Assembly (NCBI GenBank): GCA_003991915.1 | Contig: RQTK01000012.1 | Location: 109,549 to 173,548 of the forward strand | Length of the DNA stretch: 64,000 nt | Direction of reading: 5' to 3' | DNA from: Elysia chlorotica | Taxonomy: Eukaryota > Mollusca > Gastropoda > Plakobranchidae | Shown here: positions 25,852 through 38,234 of the stretch, piece by piece | Numbering within the stretch: position 1 is the first letter of the stretch | Layout of the letters: every line of letters begins with the position of its first letter | Translations under genes and position numbers: made by a program | Notes under the pieces: model-generated | Seen by the model: the letters and a program-made list of their open reading frames with translations, nothing else | Databases searched by the model: none | Told to the model about the DNA's origin: nothing

Positions 25852-25930
25852 CCCGCGCAACACGGCCCGGCAGTGCTGGCTGAATCCAAGCCAGAAAACA
25901 CTCACAGGAATCGAGAACACACTGAGTAGA

Positions 25931-26073
25931 GTTGGGGTTGGGTTGGTTTAACGTCCAACAGCAGCACTTTATAGGCTATATTGTGGACGGGCCCCAAGAC
26001 GGACGTCTGACATTTTTATGTGCTGCCACACACGAGACAGGGCGGGGATACCATGACTCCTGTCTCAGCCGGG
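25931..26073 (-). mobile_element. 5'-truncated SINE
   Basis: Minus-strand body and tail: plus-strand GGTTTAACGTCCAACAGCAG, GACGGGCCCCAAGACGGACG, CGGGGATACCATGACTCCTG. The head is absent. Confidence 0.9.
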
Positions 26074-26459
26074 ATTTGTTTTCACGGTTCATCTTGCTTG
26101 ATCTCAGCAGGCGTTTGAGAGTCTGTGAGAATTAATTTAAAGAAATGGGCATGCTAGCACTGGATTCTGCAGACATTTGTCTTTTTTTTTGTTTCTTTCT
26201 TTGTCTGTTTAGTTGGTTGATGTTTTGTTATCAATGGATTCTCGTAAAAATTAATCTTTTTTGTTTTTTTTTGTTTTTTTTTTGTTTTTGTTTTTTTTTT
26301 GGGGGGGTGTCTTTTGGTTGGTTGGTTGGTTGTTGTTTTACATTTGTTGTGGACACAAAACCTATTCCACAAAATTATAATATTGTTTTCCCTCCAACAG
26401 TAAAACAGACTTCCAGATCCGGTTTGATGGAGTGTGATTGAGTCTGGCAAAAGAATTAA

Positions 26460-26992
26460 TTTGGTTTATTGCCATGTGACCAATTGCGCGTCATTAAACA
26501 CAAACTTAAAATGTCCAATGATCGGAGCCCGCCGTGCCGTTCGTCAGCCTCCGCATTTAATTTGAGGAAAAGGACATCCGTCTTGTTAGGTCTTAATTAT
26601 CATCAGATAAATGCTGGATTCATTTCCCCCGACCATAAAAATGATTCATCTGAATTAAATTAGAACCGTTATAATGATCGCCTACGCAGCAATCCGACCG
26701 TCCAAAATCAGGCATAATTCCATGCATCCAACACGGCCTGTTGCGGATGTGATTATCCAACTGGACACGCCGTGATTGGCCCAGGGTGGTCAGGGAATCC
26801 GTGTGTCCATCGAAGCTGACCAGGGTCCGGCCAGCCTTGTGTCGGGACAGCGCCAGAATGGAACTTCCTATCTCATGATGCCTGCACCTAATGACTTCCG
26901 GTGGTTGTAGATCGGCCCTGGTTTAAACATATATTGCCAGTTAATGGCCGCATGTGTGTGTGTCATGGGGAGGGGGGGGGGGGGGGGGGGGC
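26460..26992. other. complex unique block, candidate conserved noncoding DNA, ending in poly-G
   Basis: About 480 bp free of simple repeats, with TAATTA-type words (TCTTAATTATCATCAGATAA near 26591; CTGAATTAAATTAGAACC near 26650) and balanced composition, followed by a G run of about 23 (26969-26991). Its texture differs from the surrounding DNA, but I have no direct evidence of function. Confidence 0.3.
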
Positions 26993-27770
26993 GCTTAGTT
27001 ACCAGCGGCTGTTCCACAAAACCATGATTATTTTGTAGATAAACCATAATAATTATGTTGTAATAAGAGACTGATTAATATTGTGTAAGCAATTCTTGTT
27101 TTACAACATACCACAGCGTGTTCAATGGATGAAGTCGTTGATGATGCTGATTCTTAATCAGGCCCCGCTTTTTTAAACTATATGCATGTATAAACTGTAA
27201 TGGAGTCCACTAAGGATATATACACCCTGTTTAAGATAACTCATGCATTTGTTATTCGCTGGCCTCAAGTCCCTGTTATTAACTTTACAATTACTGTTTG
27301 ATAGAACTTTGGGATGAACACACTCAGAGACTGCCTGATGTCCTAAACAGGTTTATCTCAAGCGGATTTCACGATCAAATTCTTTTTAATAGACCTTTGT
27401 TCAATGTGAAAAAATATTGCCACACAAAATGGAGCAATTTTGTCATATATTGTCAATTTTGTTACAATTAATTTAATTTTTTTAATCTGAAGATTTACGG
27501 CAAATTGGCATCTTTGTATAATCATGAAACACTATTCAAATTAAAACATAATACAGTTGTGTGACAAATGTGACGTTGTAATATTTCATGGAAATGTTGC
27601 TATCTCTGATGTTATATCTTATTATTTGTAATGCAAAATCTAGGAAGATAAATGTAAAGTTTATTTTGGTAACTTTTCGTAAAATGAAAGATTTGAAAGG
27701 TATTCACAATTACCACAACGATATTAACGTTTTCAGACATAAATGATGTAATTCTGAGCTGTGAACTGAC
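26993..27770. other. AT-rich intergenic DNA
   Basis: No open frame or repeat of note. Confidence 0.4.
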
Positions 27771-27985
27771 CATGTGTGCCCAAAAAGTAGGCAAAGTAGG
27801 GGGAGACAGCAGCCAAGACTCTCCCAAAAGTGGGCAAAGTAGGGGGAGACAGCAGCCATGTGTGCCCCAAAAGTAGGCAAAGTAGGGGGAGACGACAGCC
27901 AAGACTCTCCCAAAAGTGGGCAAAGTAGGGGGAGACAGCAGCCATGTGTGCCCCAAAAGTGGGAAAAGTAGGGGGAGACGGGGCA
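27771..27985. repeat. 43-bp minisatellite with dimeric (86-bp) organisation
   Basis: Five 43-bp units share a core (GCAAAGTAGGGGGAGAC) but alternate strictly between two starts: CATGTGTGCC (units 1, 3, 5) and CAAGACTCTC (units 2, 4). The real repeat is therefore an 86-bp dimer. Minus-strand frames of 67-114 codons are by-products. Confidence 0.93.
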
Positions 27986-29164
27986 GATAACCGTAGTTTA
28001 ACTAAATGTTGTGTTTGAAAAGCATAACTTAGCAAAGGCAAAACTGAGAATTATTTTAATCTATACAGATATTTTAGAGCACACTTTAACAAATCTTTCT
28101 ACCATGAAATTTGTACATTTTGAATGTTGGTCTTGCCTTGTTTTTTCTTTTGCTTTTTTTTTCAGTCTGATATGAAATATTTTATTAATTTTAATGTAGA
28201 CCCTGTTTACTTTTTAAATTCTGGTTATATTTTAATGCAATGTAGAAAAGTAATGCCTTCGTTTCATAATTCGTTTCCTCCTACAAATAGCCATGCTATG
28301 TAGCGACTTCAAGATACTGACAATGAACTTTTGAATATAAAGCATATCTCTCTTTCGCACTCTCTCTATCTGTATCTCTCCCCCTCACTCATTTTCTACC
28401 ACACTCTTCTCTCTTTCATCTCCCTCCTTTATTCATTAGTTCCCTCATTCCAACCTCTGTCGCGATGCCTCTCTGTCTATTCCGTAATTTTTTTTTTCAT
28501 TTCTCAACTTTAAAGTGAAAATAAACACAAATGTCCTGGCCACAAGGTACCCACACAATTTAAAAACATAATTCTGTAAGATGAATGCACTGAGTAAAGA
28601 GTGCCTTAACTCCCTCGTGATCGTGTTGTTTGGTTTTATCGTGTAATAACGCGTTAAGTTTGCTGCTAAGAGCTTTTTCTTTCTTTCTTTCTTTCGCTTC
28701 CTAGTGAAAAAGGAACATTGGAGCGAGAGATTTGAAAAGTGATTGAATGCGGTTTGATGAGGGGTAGACTAATAACTTCCTAAAAATAGTCAGAGAATGG
28801 CAAGCTCAAGATTCGATTCTCGCTTTGTCATCCGCATTTTTATGACATTTTACTTGCATAACTAGGGATTTCTCTCGCTGAGCGCAGGCGCGTTGTTTGA
28901 AGGCTGTAAGGCAGATACCCCCACCAGTGCTGCTGTTTTCTCCCGGCGCCGCGCCCACGGCAGGAATCGATGCGCTCCCAGCAGTCACTTGTTTGATCAC
29001 AATTGGGTGGCCACTCACATTGACCTACTTACAAACAGCGAGCACCGTTTTGCTCTTAAAGCTGATTTCAAATATTCCTTGGAATGGTGCTCTTGTGTAA
29101 CTTTTTTCTAATAAGATCATAGAGGTTTATTTTGTTTGAGGAGAGGCGGAGAAGGGTGACGGGA
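27986..29164. other. unannotated intergenic DNA
   Basis: A pyrimidine-rich tract lies at 28346-28500. A GC-richer block at 28860-29060 has frames on both strands with no recognisable content. No gene called. Confidence 0.4.
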
Positions 29165-29167
29165 GAG

Positions 29168-29210
<43 letters not shown>

Positions 29211-29312
29211 AAAAAGGAGAAATAGACAGACCTACGGAGAGAGAGAGTGACTGAAAGAGATAGACCGGCACAGGGAGAGAGAGTGAGAGAGAGAGAGAGT
29301 GAGAGAGAGAGA
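29165..29312. repeat. interrupted (GA)n microsatellite
   Basis: A pure AG run at 29172-29209, then interrupted GA units to 29311. Confidence 0.95.
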
Positions 29313-29736
29313 AAAATTTATGTTTTTCGTTCACTAAAGAGTTCATGGTTCTGTGTATTCGTTGAAATATTATTCGACAGGCTAGTGTCAAAACGTTTAT
29401 AATTATAGAAGTTAAGATCAATTATTTTTAATATGTGTGTATATGTATGTATCTATATATTTTAGTAGAGTCGAGGCATTCTTCGGATAAAGCTCTAAGA
29501 CAGCTCAACCTATAATTCTAAAATTTTCACTAAATCCATATTTTACTATATACTTTGTTTACCTGGTCCTTTTTATTGATTTATTTTTTCATAAATTTAT
29601 TATAATTAAAATTAAAAATAGTCCGCCTTAATTTTATAATAACTAGATCTAGGATTGGTTAGTCAAAGCGTCATTGACTACGGAATGTTCTAATGGCACT
29701 GCTGCCTCTACCGCTGGACTTCAGCAATCTATCTAG

Positions 29737-29835
29737 ATCTAGAATCTAGGCTTACATAAGCAATCTATCTAGATCTAAAACCTTGGCTTACTTGAGCAAT
29801 TTTTCTAGATCTACAATCAAGGCTTATCTAATGAA
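29737..29835. repeat. short tandem repeat with TCTAGATCTA cores
   Basis: Three degenerate units of about 45 bp, each with AGCAAT..(A/T)TCTAGATCTA followed by GGCTTA. Noncoding. Confidence 0.7.
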
Positions 29836-29913
29836 AAGGGTTGTAGATCTAATATCAAATTTAGCACCTTCATTTTGTAATTAATCCCAGTTGCACCGCA
29901 CTTTCACGGAGGG

Positions 29914-30180
29914 CGAATTAGCTCACGTGGTAGAGCATTGGTCTTCAGATCCGGAGGTGCTTGGTTGGAATCCAATTGGTGGTATTTTTTTTGTTCGATT
30001 TTAGTCACATGTAACTGGTTGGGTTGGTTTTAATATACGAGACATGTGACCAGCTTTGACCAGAGTCATGGTATCCCCACCCAGTCAAATGCGTGGCAGC
30101 ACAAAAAATCTTCAGACGTAGGTCTTTGGGCCAGTCGCCGTATTGGACTTCCTATAGGAACCTAGCAGACATTAATCAAA
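29914..30180 (+). mobile_element. diverged SINE with a fourth head type
   Basis: The head GGGCGAATTAGCTCACGTGG is a clear tRNA-like A box; TTGGTTGGAATCCAAT holds the B-box position. A T-rich linker is followed by the common body in weathered form (GAGTCATGGTATCCCCACCC; GTGGCAGCACAAAAAATC; AGACGTAGGTCTTTGGGCC). This joins a different head to the same body. Anticodon-stem pairing is poor, so it is not a functional tRNA. Confidence 0.75.
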
Positions 30181-30253
30181 TCATGTGCTTCAAGTGTAAA
30201 TCTGTCCATTGTTAGCAGCAGTAGTAGCGTAGCTGTCTAGATATAATATATAC

Positions 30254-30255
30254 GA

Positions 30256-30298
<43 letters not shown>
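30254..30298. repeat. (GA)n microsatellite
   Basis: About 20 GA units. Confidence 0.95.
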
Positions 30299-30301
<3 letters not shown>

Positions 30302-30467
30302 TTTAAAAAAAGAAGAAAAAAGATATTTTCATTTAATAAACAAAAATGAGGAAGCAAAAATATATTAACTAATGGCAAAGGGCCTAAAACTTCCTCTTTC
30401 AAAAAGAATCGGCTTACAGACAATTACACTGTATTCAACCTGTTCATATGAACGGGGGCCCAGCTTG

Positions 30468-31438
30468 ACCTGGTGAATCCTTCACTGATGTTGGTGCTAA
30501 GAATGGAAACTGTACCACTGTGGTCGCTGATGTTGGTGCTAAGAATGGAAACTGTAACACTGTGGTCGCATCTCACCTGGTGAATCCTTCACTGATGTTG
30601 GTGCTAAGAATGGAAACTGTAACACTGTGGTCGCATCTCGCCTGGTGAATCCTTCACTGATGTTGGTGCTAAGAATGGAAACTGTAACACTGTGGTCGCT
30701 GATGTTGGTGCTAAGAATGGAAACTGTAACACTGTGGTCGCTGATGTTGGTGCTAAGAATGGAAACTGTAACACTGTGGTCGCATCTCGCCTGGTGAATC
30801 CTTCACTGATGTTGGTGCTAAGAATGGAAACTGTAACACTGTGGTCGCTGATGTTGGTGCTAAGAATGGAAACTGTAACACTGTGGTCGCATCTCTCCTG
30901 GTGAATCCTTCACTGATGTTGGTGCTAAGAATGGAAACTGTAACACTGTGGTCGCATCTCGCCTGGTGAATCCTTCACTGATGTTGGTGCTAAGAATGGA
31001 AACTGTAACACTGTGGTCGCATCTCGCCTGGTGAATCCTTCACTGATGTTGGTGCTAAGAATGGAAACTGTAACACTGTGGTCGCATCTCACCTGGTGAA
31101 TCCTTCACTGATGTTGGTGCTAAGAATGGAAACTGTAACACTGTGGTCGCATCTCGCCTGGTGAATCCTTCACTGATGTTGGTGCTAAGAATGGAAACTG
31201 TAACACTGTGGTCGCATCTCGCCTGGTGAATCCTTCACTGATGTTGGTTATGGTGCTAAGAATGGAAACTGTAACACTGTGGTCGCATCTCGCCTGGTGA
31301 ATCCTTCACTGATGTTGGTGCTAAGAATGGAAACTGTACACTGTGGTCGCATCTCGCCTGGTGAATCCTTCACTGATGTTGGTGCTAAGAATGGAAACTG
31401 TACCACTGTGGTCGCATCTCCCCTGGTGAATCCTTCAC
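30468..31438. repeat. 65/42-bp minisatellite, about 16 units
   Basis: Long units (65 bp) begin CTGATGTTGGTGCTAAGAAT and end CTGGTGAATCCTTCA. Short units (42 bp) lack the final 23 bp. The short form occupies roughly positions 1, 4, 5 and 7; the right part is uniformly long, apart from a 6-bp insertion near 31247. 65 is not a multiple of three, so there is no continuous frame and the array is noncoding. Confidence 0.95.
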
Positions 31439-31642
31439 TAGTGTTGACCAGCCAGTTGCGGAAAACAAGTGGGAGCTTATGCAATTTCTGCTGAAAAAAC
31501 AATATATTGGGGAAACAAATTCCAAGGTAAATATTCCACCGACCAATGGTTCGTACTGTCTCGTCACTAGATTTGTATAAAGTCATTTATTATGTTGCAT
31601 GAAATTTATGTTCCAGTATGTTTTTCAAACTAGAAGCAAACT

Positions 31643-31795
31643 CCCATCGAGATAGAGGTCGAAAAGCGTAAATGGGATTAGATAGGCCACACACTCTGAA
31701 AGCCTGTGTCGAACATCACAAGGCAAGCCCTGGAGTGGAATCCCCGAGGATAAAGAAAGATTGGCCATCCAAAGCAGACTTGGTGGAGATGATAC
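31643..31795 (+). mobile_element. LINE remnant, reverse transcriptase C-terminal tail
   Basis: Reads PIEIEVEKRKWD, IGHTL, KPVSNITRQALEWNPRG and RKIGHPKQTWWR with three stops. This follows the order of the conserved tail of RTE-like endonuclease/reverse-transcriptase proteins (R(R)xWIGH..R..ITRQALxWNPxGxRxxGRPKxTWRR). Only this tail survives. Confidence 0.75.
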
Positions 31796-33296
31796 ATCAT
31801 ATATCATGCCTACCTCGCATGAACGATGATTACTATATTGCCTAATCAATTGGTTTTGGGGATGATCGTTCGCAGAAATCAATCTAGGATTCCATCTAGA
31901 TATTTTCCCACATGAGTTAGTAATCAGCGATGATTAGTTTTATCTTGATTTGTCTCATTTTCCAATATACATTTGCTAGCAAGAGCATCTAGATCTACCT
32001 TAGGTATAGATTCCGCTATTGGAGAAATGTATAGATCTAGTGCTTTGCTTTATTTTAGCAAGGTTTGTTGAAGATGAAATCAGCACCGATTTCTTTTTCC
32101 AGCCATGGTGGTTATAATTTGACAGGGTGGACAGCACCGACTGACACAAGTGACAGAGAGGCGTGTCTGGCGTTGTCTACAAATCAGCGATACTTGTTGA
32201 ACACTAACATTAACAGTGGGAATTCCTCGTCTGAACTATTAGTTATCTTCAAGGTTTTTTTTATTTTGTGTTTTAAAACGCTCCGAAGTACACGCAGACG
32301 CTTGCATTCTTTTCATGCCAAATCATCAAGTGCATTATTTTTACTTTATTTCTTTTCTCTCATGTTTGACCCTTCTCTAAAGCATCAATTTTTGCTTAAA
32401 TCTACTTTTTCCAAGTTTTTGGTTTATTTTAGTTTTTGTTTTCAATAAAATTGCGTGTTCACATTTTGTTTGGGAATGTAGAGACCTAACATGGATGTAG
32501 AATCTAGTTTAGACGTAATCTACAGTAATTGCACGGCAGCTGATCTCTTGTCAAAATTTGTTGCTAGAACAAAAAGCAATGCTGCTGGGGGGGGGGGGCT
32601 GCACTAGACCGAGGCGCGGTAAATAAACAGCGATTTTGCATAGCCATGTATGTGGCATATCCTATCAAGGTATACTACTCATTTCATACATACAGTACAG
32701 AGTGAGAAATACACACTATTGTCCGGTTACCGGACAAACAATCACTTCCAAACTGAAGATGAGCACTTGAATTATTAATTACATAATAATTCTAGAGACA
32801 ATCGTGGTAAAACCAGGCATGCTTCCGCTGGACGGAGAAAAACAATGATCCTAATATTCCTATACCAAAACCACTGGTTTATAAGGCCCACAGCCAGTCG
32901 GCAAGTTCCCTACACAAAGAAGTTCCCTGGCTAACGGAGAAATCCCAAAGTCAAAGAGTCTGGAACCCAGTGCCGTTCAGAGTGACTGGAGACTGGGTCG
33001 AACAATTGGACAGAGCACTCGGGAGATGCGACTTTCCCGGGGAAAGAAAATTCCCCACACCGACCGACATTAAATCTGGAGAAATGACCACGGTCAAAGT
33101 AGTCAATTTACCTGTTGCTAAATACTTGAAAAAAAACGTAATCTGACCGCCGCCTCAAACTAAAACCTGTCAACTAAAGAAGGCGAGGCCAAACTACGCA
33201 AAATAACCAATTAAAATAAAAGCATAATAAGGTACACTCTCCAGGTGCAGGTTGGTTGATTAAGAAATTAAAATAGCAACTTAACTCATACGCAAG

Positions 33297-33299
<3 letters not shown>
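31796..33299. other. unannotated intergenic DNA
   Basis: A frame at 32065-32448 (plus) has a plausible ATG at 32074 but no recognisable domain. A G10 run lies at 32588. No gene called. Confidence 0.4.

Positions 33300-33329
<30 letters not shown>
33300..33329. repeat. (CA)n microsatellite
   Basis: About 15 CA units. Confidence 0.95.
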
Positions 33330-33330
<1 letters not shown>

Positions 33331-33509
33331 GTACACATGTATACACAAGTATACGTGCGACAACCAAACTACCCAGATAAAGTAGACCAACCAGATAAGT
33401 AAACTAGCCATAAAAATCACAATACGTAGAAGATAAGAATTCTGAAGTTTGCAAAGTAAAATTAGACAAATCTGCCACCCGCTCACATAATTACATAACC
33501 ACGTCGTTC

Positions 33510-33690
33510 TTTCTCTTTATCTATCTATCTATCTCTTTTTCTCCCATTCTCTCTTTCGAGATCTCTCTTTTTATCACACTCGCTTACTCACTCTCTTTCA
33601 ATCTCTTTCTCTTTCTCTCTCCACATTAATTTTATCTACCTAGGGCCTTTTCTCTCGTTCTTTCTCCCACTTTCTCTCTGTCTCTCTCTA

Positions 33691-33752
<62 letters not shown>
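33510..33752. repeat. pyrimidine-rich tract ending in (TC)n
   Basis: Interrupted CT-rich DNA from 33510, with a pure TC run at about 33695-33752. Confidence 0.93.
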
Positions 33753-33755
<3 letters not shown>

Positions 33756-34140
33756 CTTTATATAAGCAATTAAAAATGAAATATGTTGTTCCATTGTTGT
33801 TCCATTGTCTCTAACTTTCGTTCTTCCATCGGTTAAGTCGTTGCTTAACTCTTCTTTAGCACGCTCTTTCTATCTCCATATATTGTGGGAATTGTGAAAC
33901 CATTACAAACCAAACGATAAGAGCCATTAATCGAGCATCAGGACAATCGTTGTTTGTGAGTCCTCCATCTCGGAAGCCGACCATGCATTATTTACACAGG
34001 TTTTTTTCCGCACTGTAAATGGAATGAGCTAGATTTAGCTGGCATTGTTGTTGTATTTTTTATTTCTGGAAAATCGGATTATTTTTTTCTGCTCTGTTAA
34101 CCGATTTGGTCTCTTGAGGTTATATCAAACACCCAAAGTG

Positions 34141-34183
34141 CCCTTAAGGGACTCATCTCGAGTGATCCATTAGGCGCCTAATG
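34141..34183. promoter_or_regulatory. cluster of three palindromes (possible regulatory module)
   Basis: CCCTTAAGGG (34141-34150), the near-palindrome ATCTCGAGTGAT (about 34154-34165) and a perfect 16-bp palindrome CATTAGGCGCCTAATG (34168-34183) lie within 43 bp, in a complex block (about 33880-34200) free of simple repeats. Symmetric TAAT-containing sites suit dimeric DNA-binding proteins. Function is inference only. Confidence 0.3.
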
Positions 34184-34340
34184 TCCAGCTGCAACAGTGT
34201 GAAATGAATTGATTTTTGTTTTGTTTGTTTTGTTTTTATAGCAGGGTAACAGCGCCACGGGCCAGGGAAGGTTGGAGAGGAGTGGACAGTTCGAGTATTG
34301 ACCTCGCCCTTCTACTTGGCGTAGGCGTTGGCGCAGACCA

Positions 34341-34476
<136 letters not shown>

Positions 34477-34513
34477 TGTAGTAGTGGTGGTGTTGGTGGT
34501 GTTTTTGTCGTTT

Positions 34514-34629
34514 CAAGTGAAAAGAAATTAAATTCGAGTAGCATTTATAAAGTAACTATCAATCTTCAAGTGAAAAGAAATTAAATTCGAGTAGCATTTA
34601 TAAAGTAACTATCAATCTATGAAAACAAA

Positions 34630-34668
<39 letters not shown>

Positions 34669-34670
34669 GA
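34514..34670. repeat. 53-bp tandem duplication plus (AAAT)n
   Basis: 34514-34566 and 34567-34619 are two near-identical 53-bp copies starting CAAGTGAAAAGAAATTAAAT, followed by about ten AAAT units to 34669. Confidence 0.95.
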
Positions 34671-35029
34671 AGAAAAGAGTCAGTTCTAGAGCCCTTGTTT
34701 GTACATGTAAGAATCACGCGGCGCTCCATCGATCTTTGTGGCTGACTTCGAAGGGTCTGAGTAATCGTGAACATGCTCAGACCTGACTTCTGTTTTTAAT
34801 TAATTCTTATTGAAAGCTGGAAATATTAGGATGGACGGAAAATGAATACTTCTACTACAGCAGCAGTCTTTATATCTACCGTTCCATGTGGATGTATTTT
34901 TTCAGGACTCGAATGAAAACCAATATCATAGTTATGTATACATTGCAAGTGAAGCACAAAATGCTAAACATTTTTAAATGTTAGTATTTATGTTAAAATA
35001 GTTTATTCCACGATTCGTGGGGTGACATT

Positions 35030-35790
35030 AGTGTAGCGTTGACTTGATAAAGCGTGTCCCGGTTTCAGATCAGTTTGTTGAATATAATTAGGTTTAGAAT
35101 ACAACTCAAAAATCTCTCCATCTAAATCAGTACTTGACACTATATCTAGATCGTTAATGGGTAGTATCAACAGCAAAATAACAGCGCTTACTGCGGCAAG
35201 AGCGGATGTTGCAACACGATAAGAATATATAAACATTCCTCTCCCTACAAAAAAATCATCATTCAATCGTCACTGTACCCCGCTCTGCTCATATATACAC
35301 AGATCTAGAACTTTCTACGCCCCCATAGCTTATTCAAAAAAGGTCTAAAAACATCCAGACTCTCACGTGTTCGTTTACATTTAAACAGCCCCTCTCTCCT
35401 GCCTGATTTTTTTTTTTTTTTTTGGGGGGGGGGTGGCCTTGGGGTCGGCGTCGGTTTAATGTGATCAGATAAAAACATCATGGTATCCTCGCCCTGTCTT
35501 GTGTGTGGTAGCACATAAATTTACCAGGCGTCAGTCTTGGGGCCCGTGCACAATGAAGCATATACATGTATAGTGCTGGTGTTGGAAGTTAAATCAACTC
35601 AACTACAACTCTCCTACCTGATTTGTCTCCAAGCATAATAGTCTAGAACCTTCGAGAATCTAGTCCGGCGCGGCAAACCGTTGATTTGGTGAAAACTGCT
35701 CACCCTGTACACATGCTAGCATAGTCGCACAGGCGTAAACAAAATGTCACAATATTGGAACGGTTCTATCTGCACTTTTTGTAAAAATGA
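35030..35790 (+). repeat. interspersed repeat A, copy 2, split by a SINE
   Basis: Same ordered segments as 22590-23220 (AGAATACAACTCAA, CATCTAAATCAGTACTTG, ACAGCAAAATAACAGC, CATGCTAGCATAGTC, AATGTCACAATATT). It is interrupted at 35410-35610 by a SINE whose target duplication lies inside the repeat, so repeat A is older than that SINE insertion. Confidence 0.6.
35410..35610 (+). mobile_element. SINE inserted into repeat A
   Basis: Body and tail of the common SINE (CATCATGGTATCCTCGCCCT; AGTCTTGGGGCCCGTGCACA) with its head replaced by T and G runs. CTCCTGCCTGATTT (35396-35409) and CTCCTACCTGATTT (35611-35624) form a 14-bp target-site duplication with one difference. Confidence 0.85.
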
Positions 35791-38234
35791 GTGATGACAG
35801 TATGGAAAGAATATATTTGTACAGAATAATAATCAAAATCTAAGTAATAACAGGAGAGAATCAGAGCTTGATTTTAAAATAAAAGAAATAGTATAGTTAT
35901 AATATAGTAATAGTAATAAATCTGTACCAGTCCAACCTTCTGATTGCGATTTTCTCAAAAGCACAAAACAGTAGATAGAAACCTAACGAATATGTGTAGA
36001 ACTCAATTGGTCCAGGCAAAAGAAAAAGGTTTTTTGGTGTGAGTTGTTTGATAGAAATAGGGATAGACGGATTCTTTAAAATAAATATATTGCTCAGTTT
36101 ATTAGGTGTTGTAACTCATAATAAAATGTTTGACTGATTTTTAGTTAACAGATGGATAAATAGGTTGATCGTCTGATCTGTATATAGATAGAAATATAAG
36201 TAGTTGAATTATTTGACACAAACACATTGAGTTGGTTTTGTCAGAAGGTAATACATGATATATGATTGGACAGACAAGATAGGATCTGGTTTCTTCATTG
36301 AGTACACGACTATTACAAAAGTGGATAACAAGACAAAGAAATACCATTGAGGGTGATGAAGAAAACTTTCTTTTCAATTCTAATAAAATAGTTTGTTTAA
36401 ATGGCGAGCTGCAGCCACAAAACATAAAACTAAACAAAAAAGTACGCGTGGCCAACATGATACCAGTTGTATAACAATCAACATTTCAAGCACAGCCTTA
36501 GACACTAAATAATTTAGCCGCTGTGGTACATAAATATACGTTCACTTTAGTGAAAGCGGTTAGACACACCTGCATCACTTATTGTTTTGTTTTTATCTCT
36601 AAATATCTAAAAGATTCCTCAGTACAGGTCACTAAGTGTATTGCATGATGGGGCGAAACCTTTATACAGAGGTTACAGTGAGGTCCATGGTGTGAAACAA
36701 ACATGCTCCCAGAGTGGTTACACAGATGTGAGAATGTCTTCATCAGTTGCTTTGGATTATGTCAAATACAATTAAAGCTGCAGGTTCAAAGTGGTGTGAA
36801 GTTCTGGGAGTTTTGTTTGTTTGTTCTTTTATTTTTCATACAATAGATATTGTAGTGATATTGAACTTTGGCGTAATTTGTGAACATAATGCTGACTTGA
36901 CCGGCTTCCCTATTCAAGGGACTCTGAAGTTGGTGAGAACCAAGCTTTCTGTTGGCCACTGTGTTATTTTCTCTTTAAATTCAGACACACACGTCCGAGT
37001 GAGGGCACAACTCGGGGCTTTAGAAATTTAAAAAGTATAAACAATTTCGAACAGTATTAAAGTTAATTTTAGATAACATACATTATGATATATGTGGCAC
37101 TAGCAAATTTAGTTTCGCTTTCCATGAGATATAGAGGACAAAATAGTACCGATGCATGTTAAATTTCGACAATATCTTCGAGTTCTCATGAATCTTAAAC
37201 TAAAGATAGCTCGACTAGTTTTCTTCTTTCCACAAATTGAAAAGCTACAAATGAATTTATAAACCTACCTTTGTCACCAGATTTATAGAAGACTTCTTTG
37301 AAGAAAGGCTGTGTTGAAGAACTATACAAGCATCTTCTTACTTTTGACTTTTCAGTATTTTCGGTCATGCGTATCGTAGTAGAGGGACAGGTTTGTGTTA
37401 TAAAGGTTATGGAAGAGTGTGTCCGCCTCCCTGTGGAGAAAGACCTCACCGAGGGTTGATGAAAACTAGCGGATTTCTTTCTGAACTTGTCGGCGTTGAC
37501 GTGGGTAAAATGAAGGATAAGTTAATAGGATTAAAAATTGTGACAATTCCTCGACATTTTGCTATGATCAGGATTTAATATTTCAAAAGCAACGCCGGAC
37601 TCGGCACTCTCGCCCTGGGGGGCCAGGTTTGTTTGCTCGCGCGATGAGCATTGTTGACAGGAAAGTTGGCTAGTGCACTTTTCGTTATTGAGCAAACCGT
37701 ACTTTCTACATAGACTTGAAATCAAGTCGAAATTTTATGTCTTGGAGAGTTAACACATTTTAGACTCTTAAAAGTACGCGCAACGGCGAAGAATAAACTA
37801 ATCAATCTTCAGAGATTTAAAATTACACATTACAGGGAGCAGCAGCGTGGGAATATGGAGGAAAATACCGTTGAGGCGGGGGTGTAAGAAAAATTTACAT
37901 TGTTTACACACCTTTGTGCACAAATGGATTTCAACGGGGAAAGAAAATCTCCAGAAATCAGGCGAAGACGTGTTTCATCAATGTTGAACAAAAAGATAAA
38001 GATCAATCCATAGAACCCACAATTAAAAACTTTTTAAACCTGTATCTTTCCCGCGGCTACTTATGGATGCTGAGCTTGGATTATACAATGTATTAAAAAC
38101 AAATGAAATGAAGTTGAACACTAACCTTATGAACAGATTTTGACAACCCCATACATTGCCAAAAGGTCATTTTAAGAACACTCTAAAAACTCGGCTTTCA
38201 CTTATCAAAAGACAAAAGGCTCCATACCATGGCT
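35791..38234. other. unannotated intergenic DNA
   Basis: AT-rich sequence. Frames of 60-105 codons (for example 36141-36458 minus, 36747-37031 plus) have no recognisable domain. No gene called. Confidence 0.4.

Noticed and set aside
29914-29985. tRNA gene
   Set aside because: A box is good but the anticodon stem pairs poorly and the SINE body follows directly.
30468-31586. CRISPR-like array or repeat protein
   Set aside because: Units are contiguous with no unique spacers, and 65 bp breaks any reading frame.
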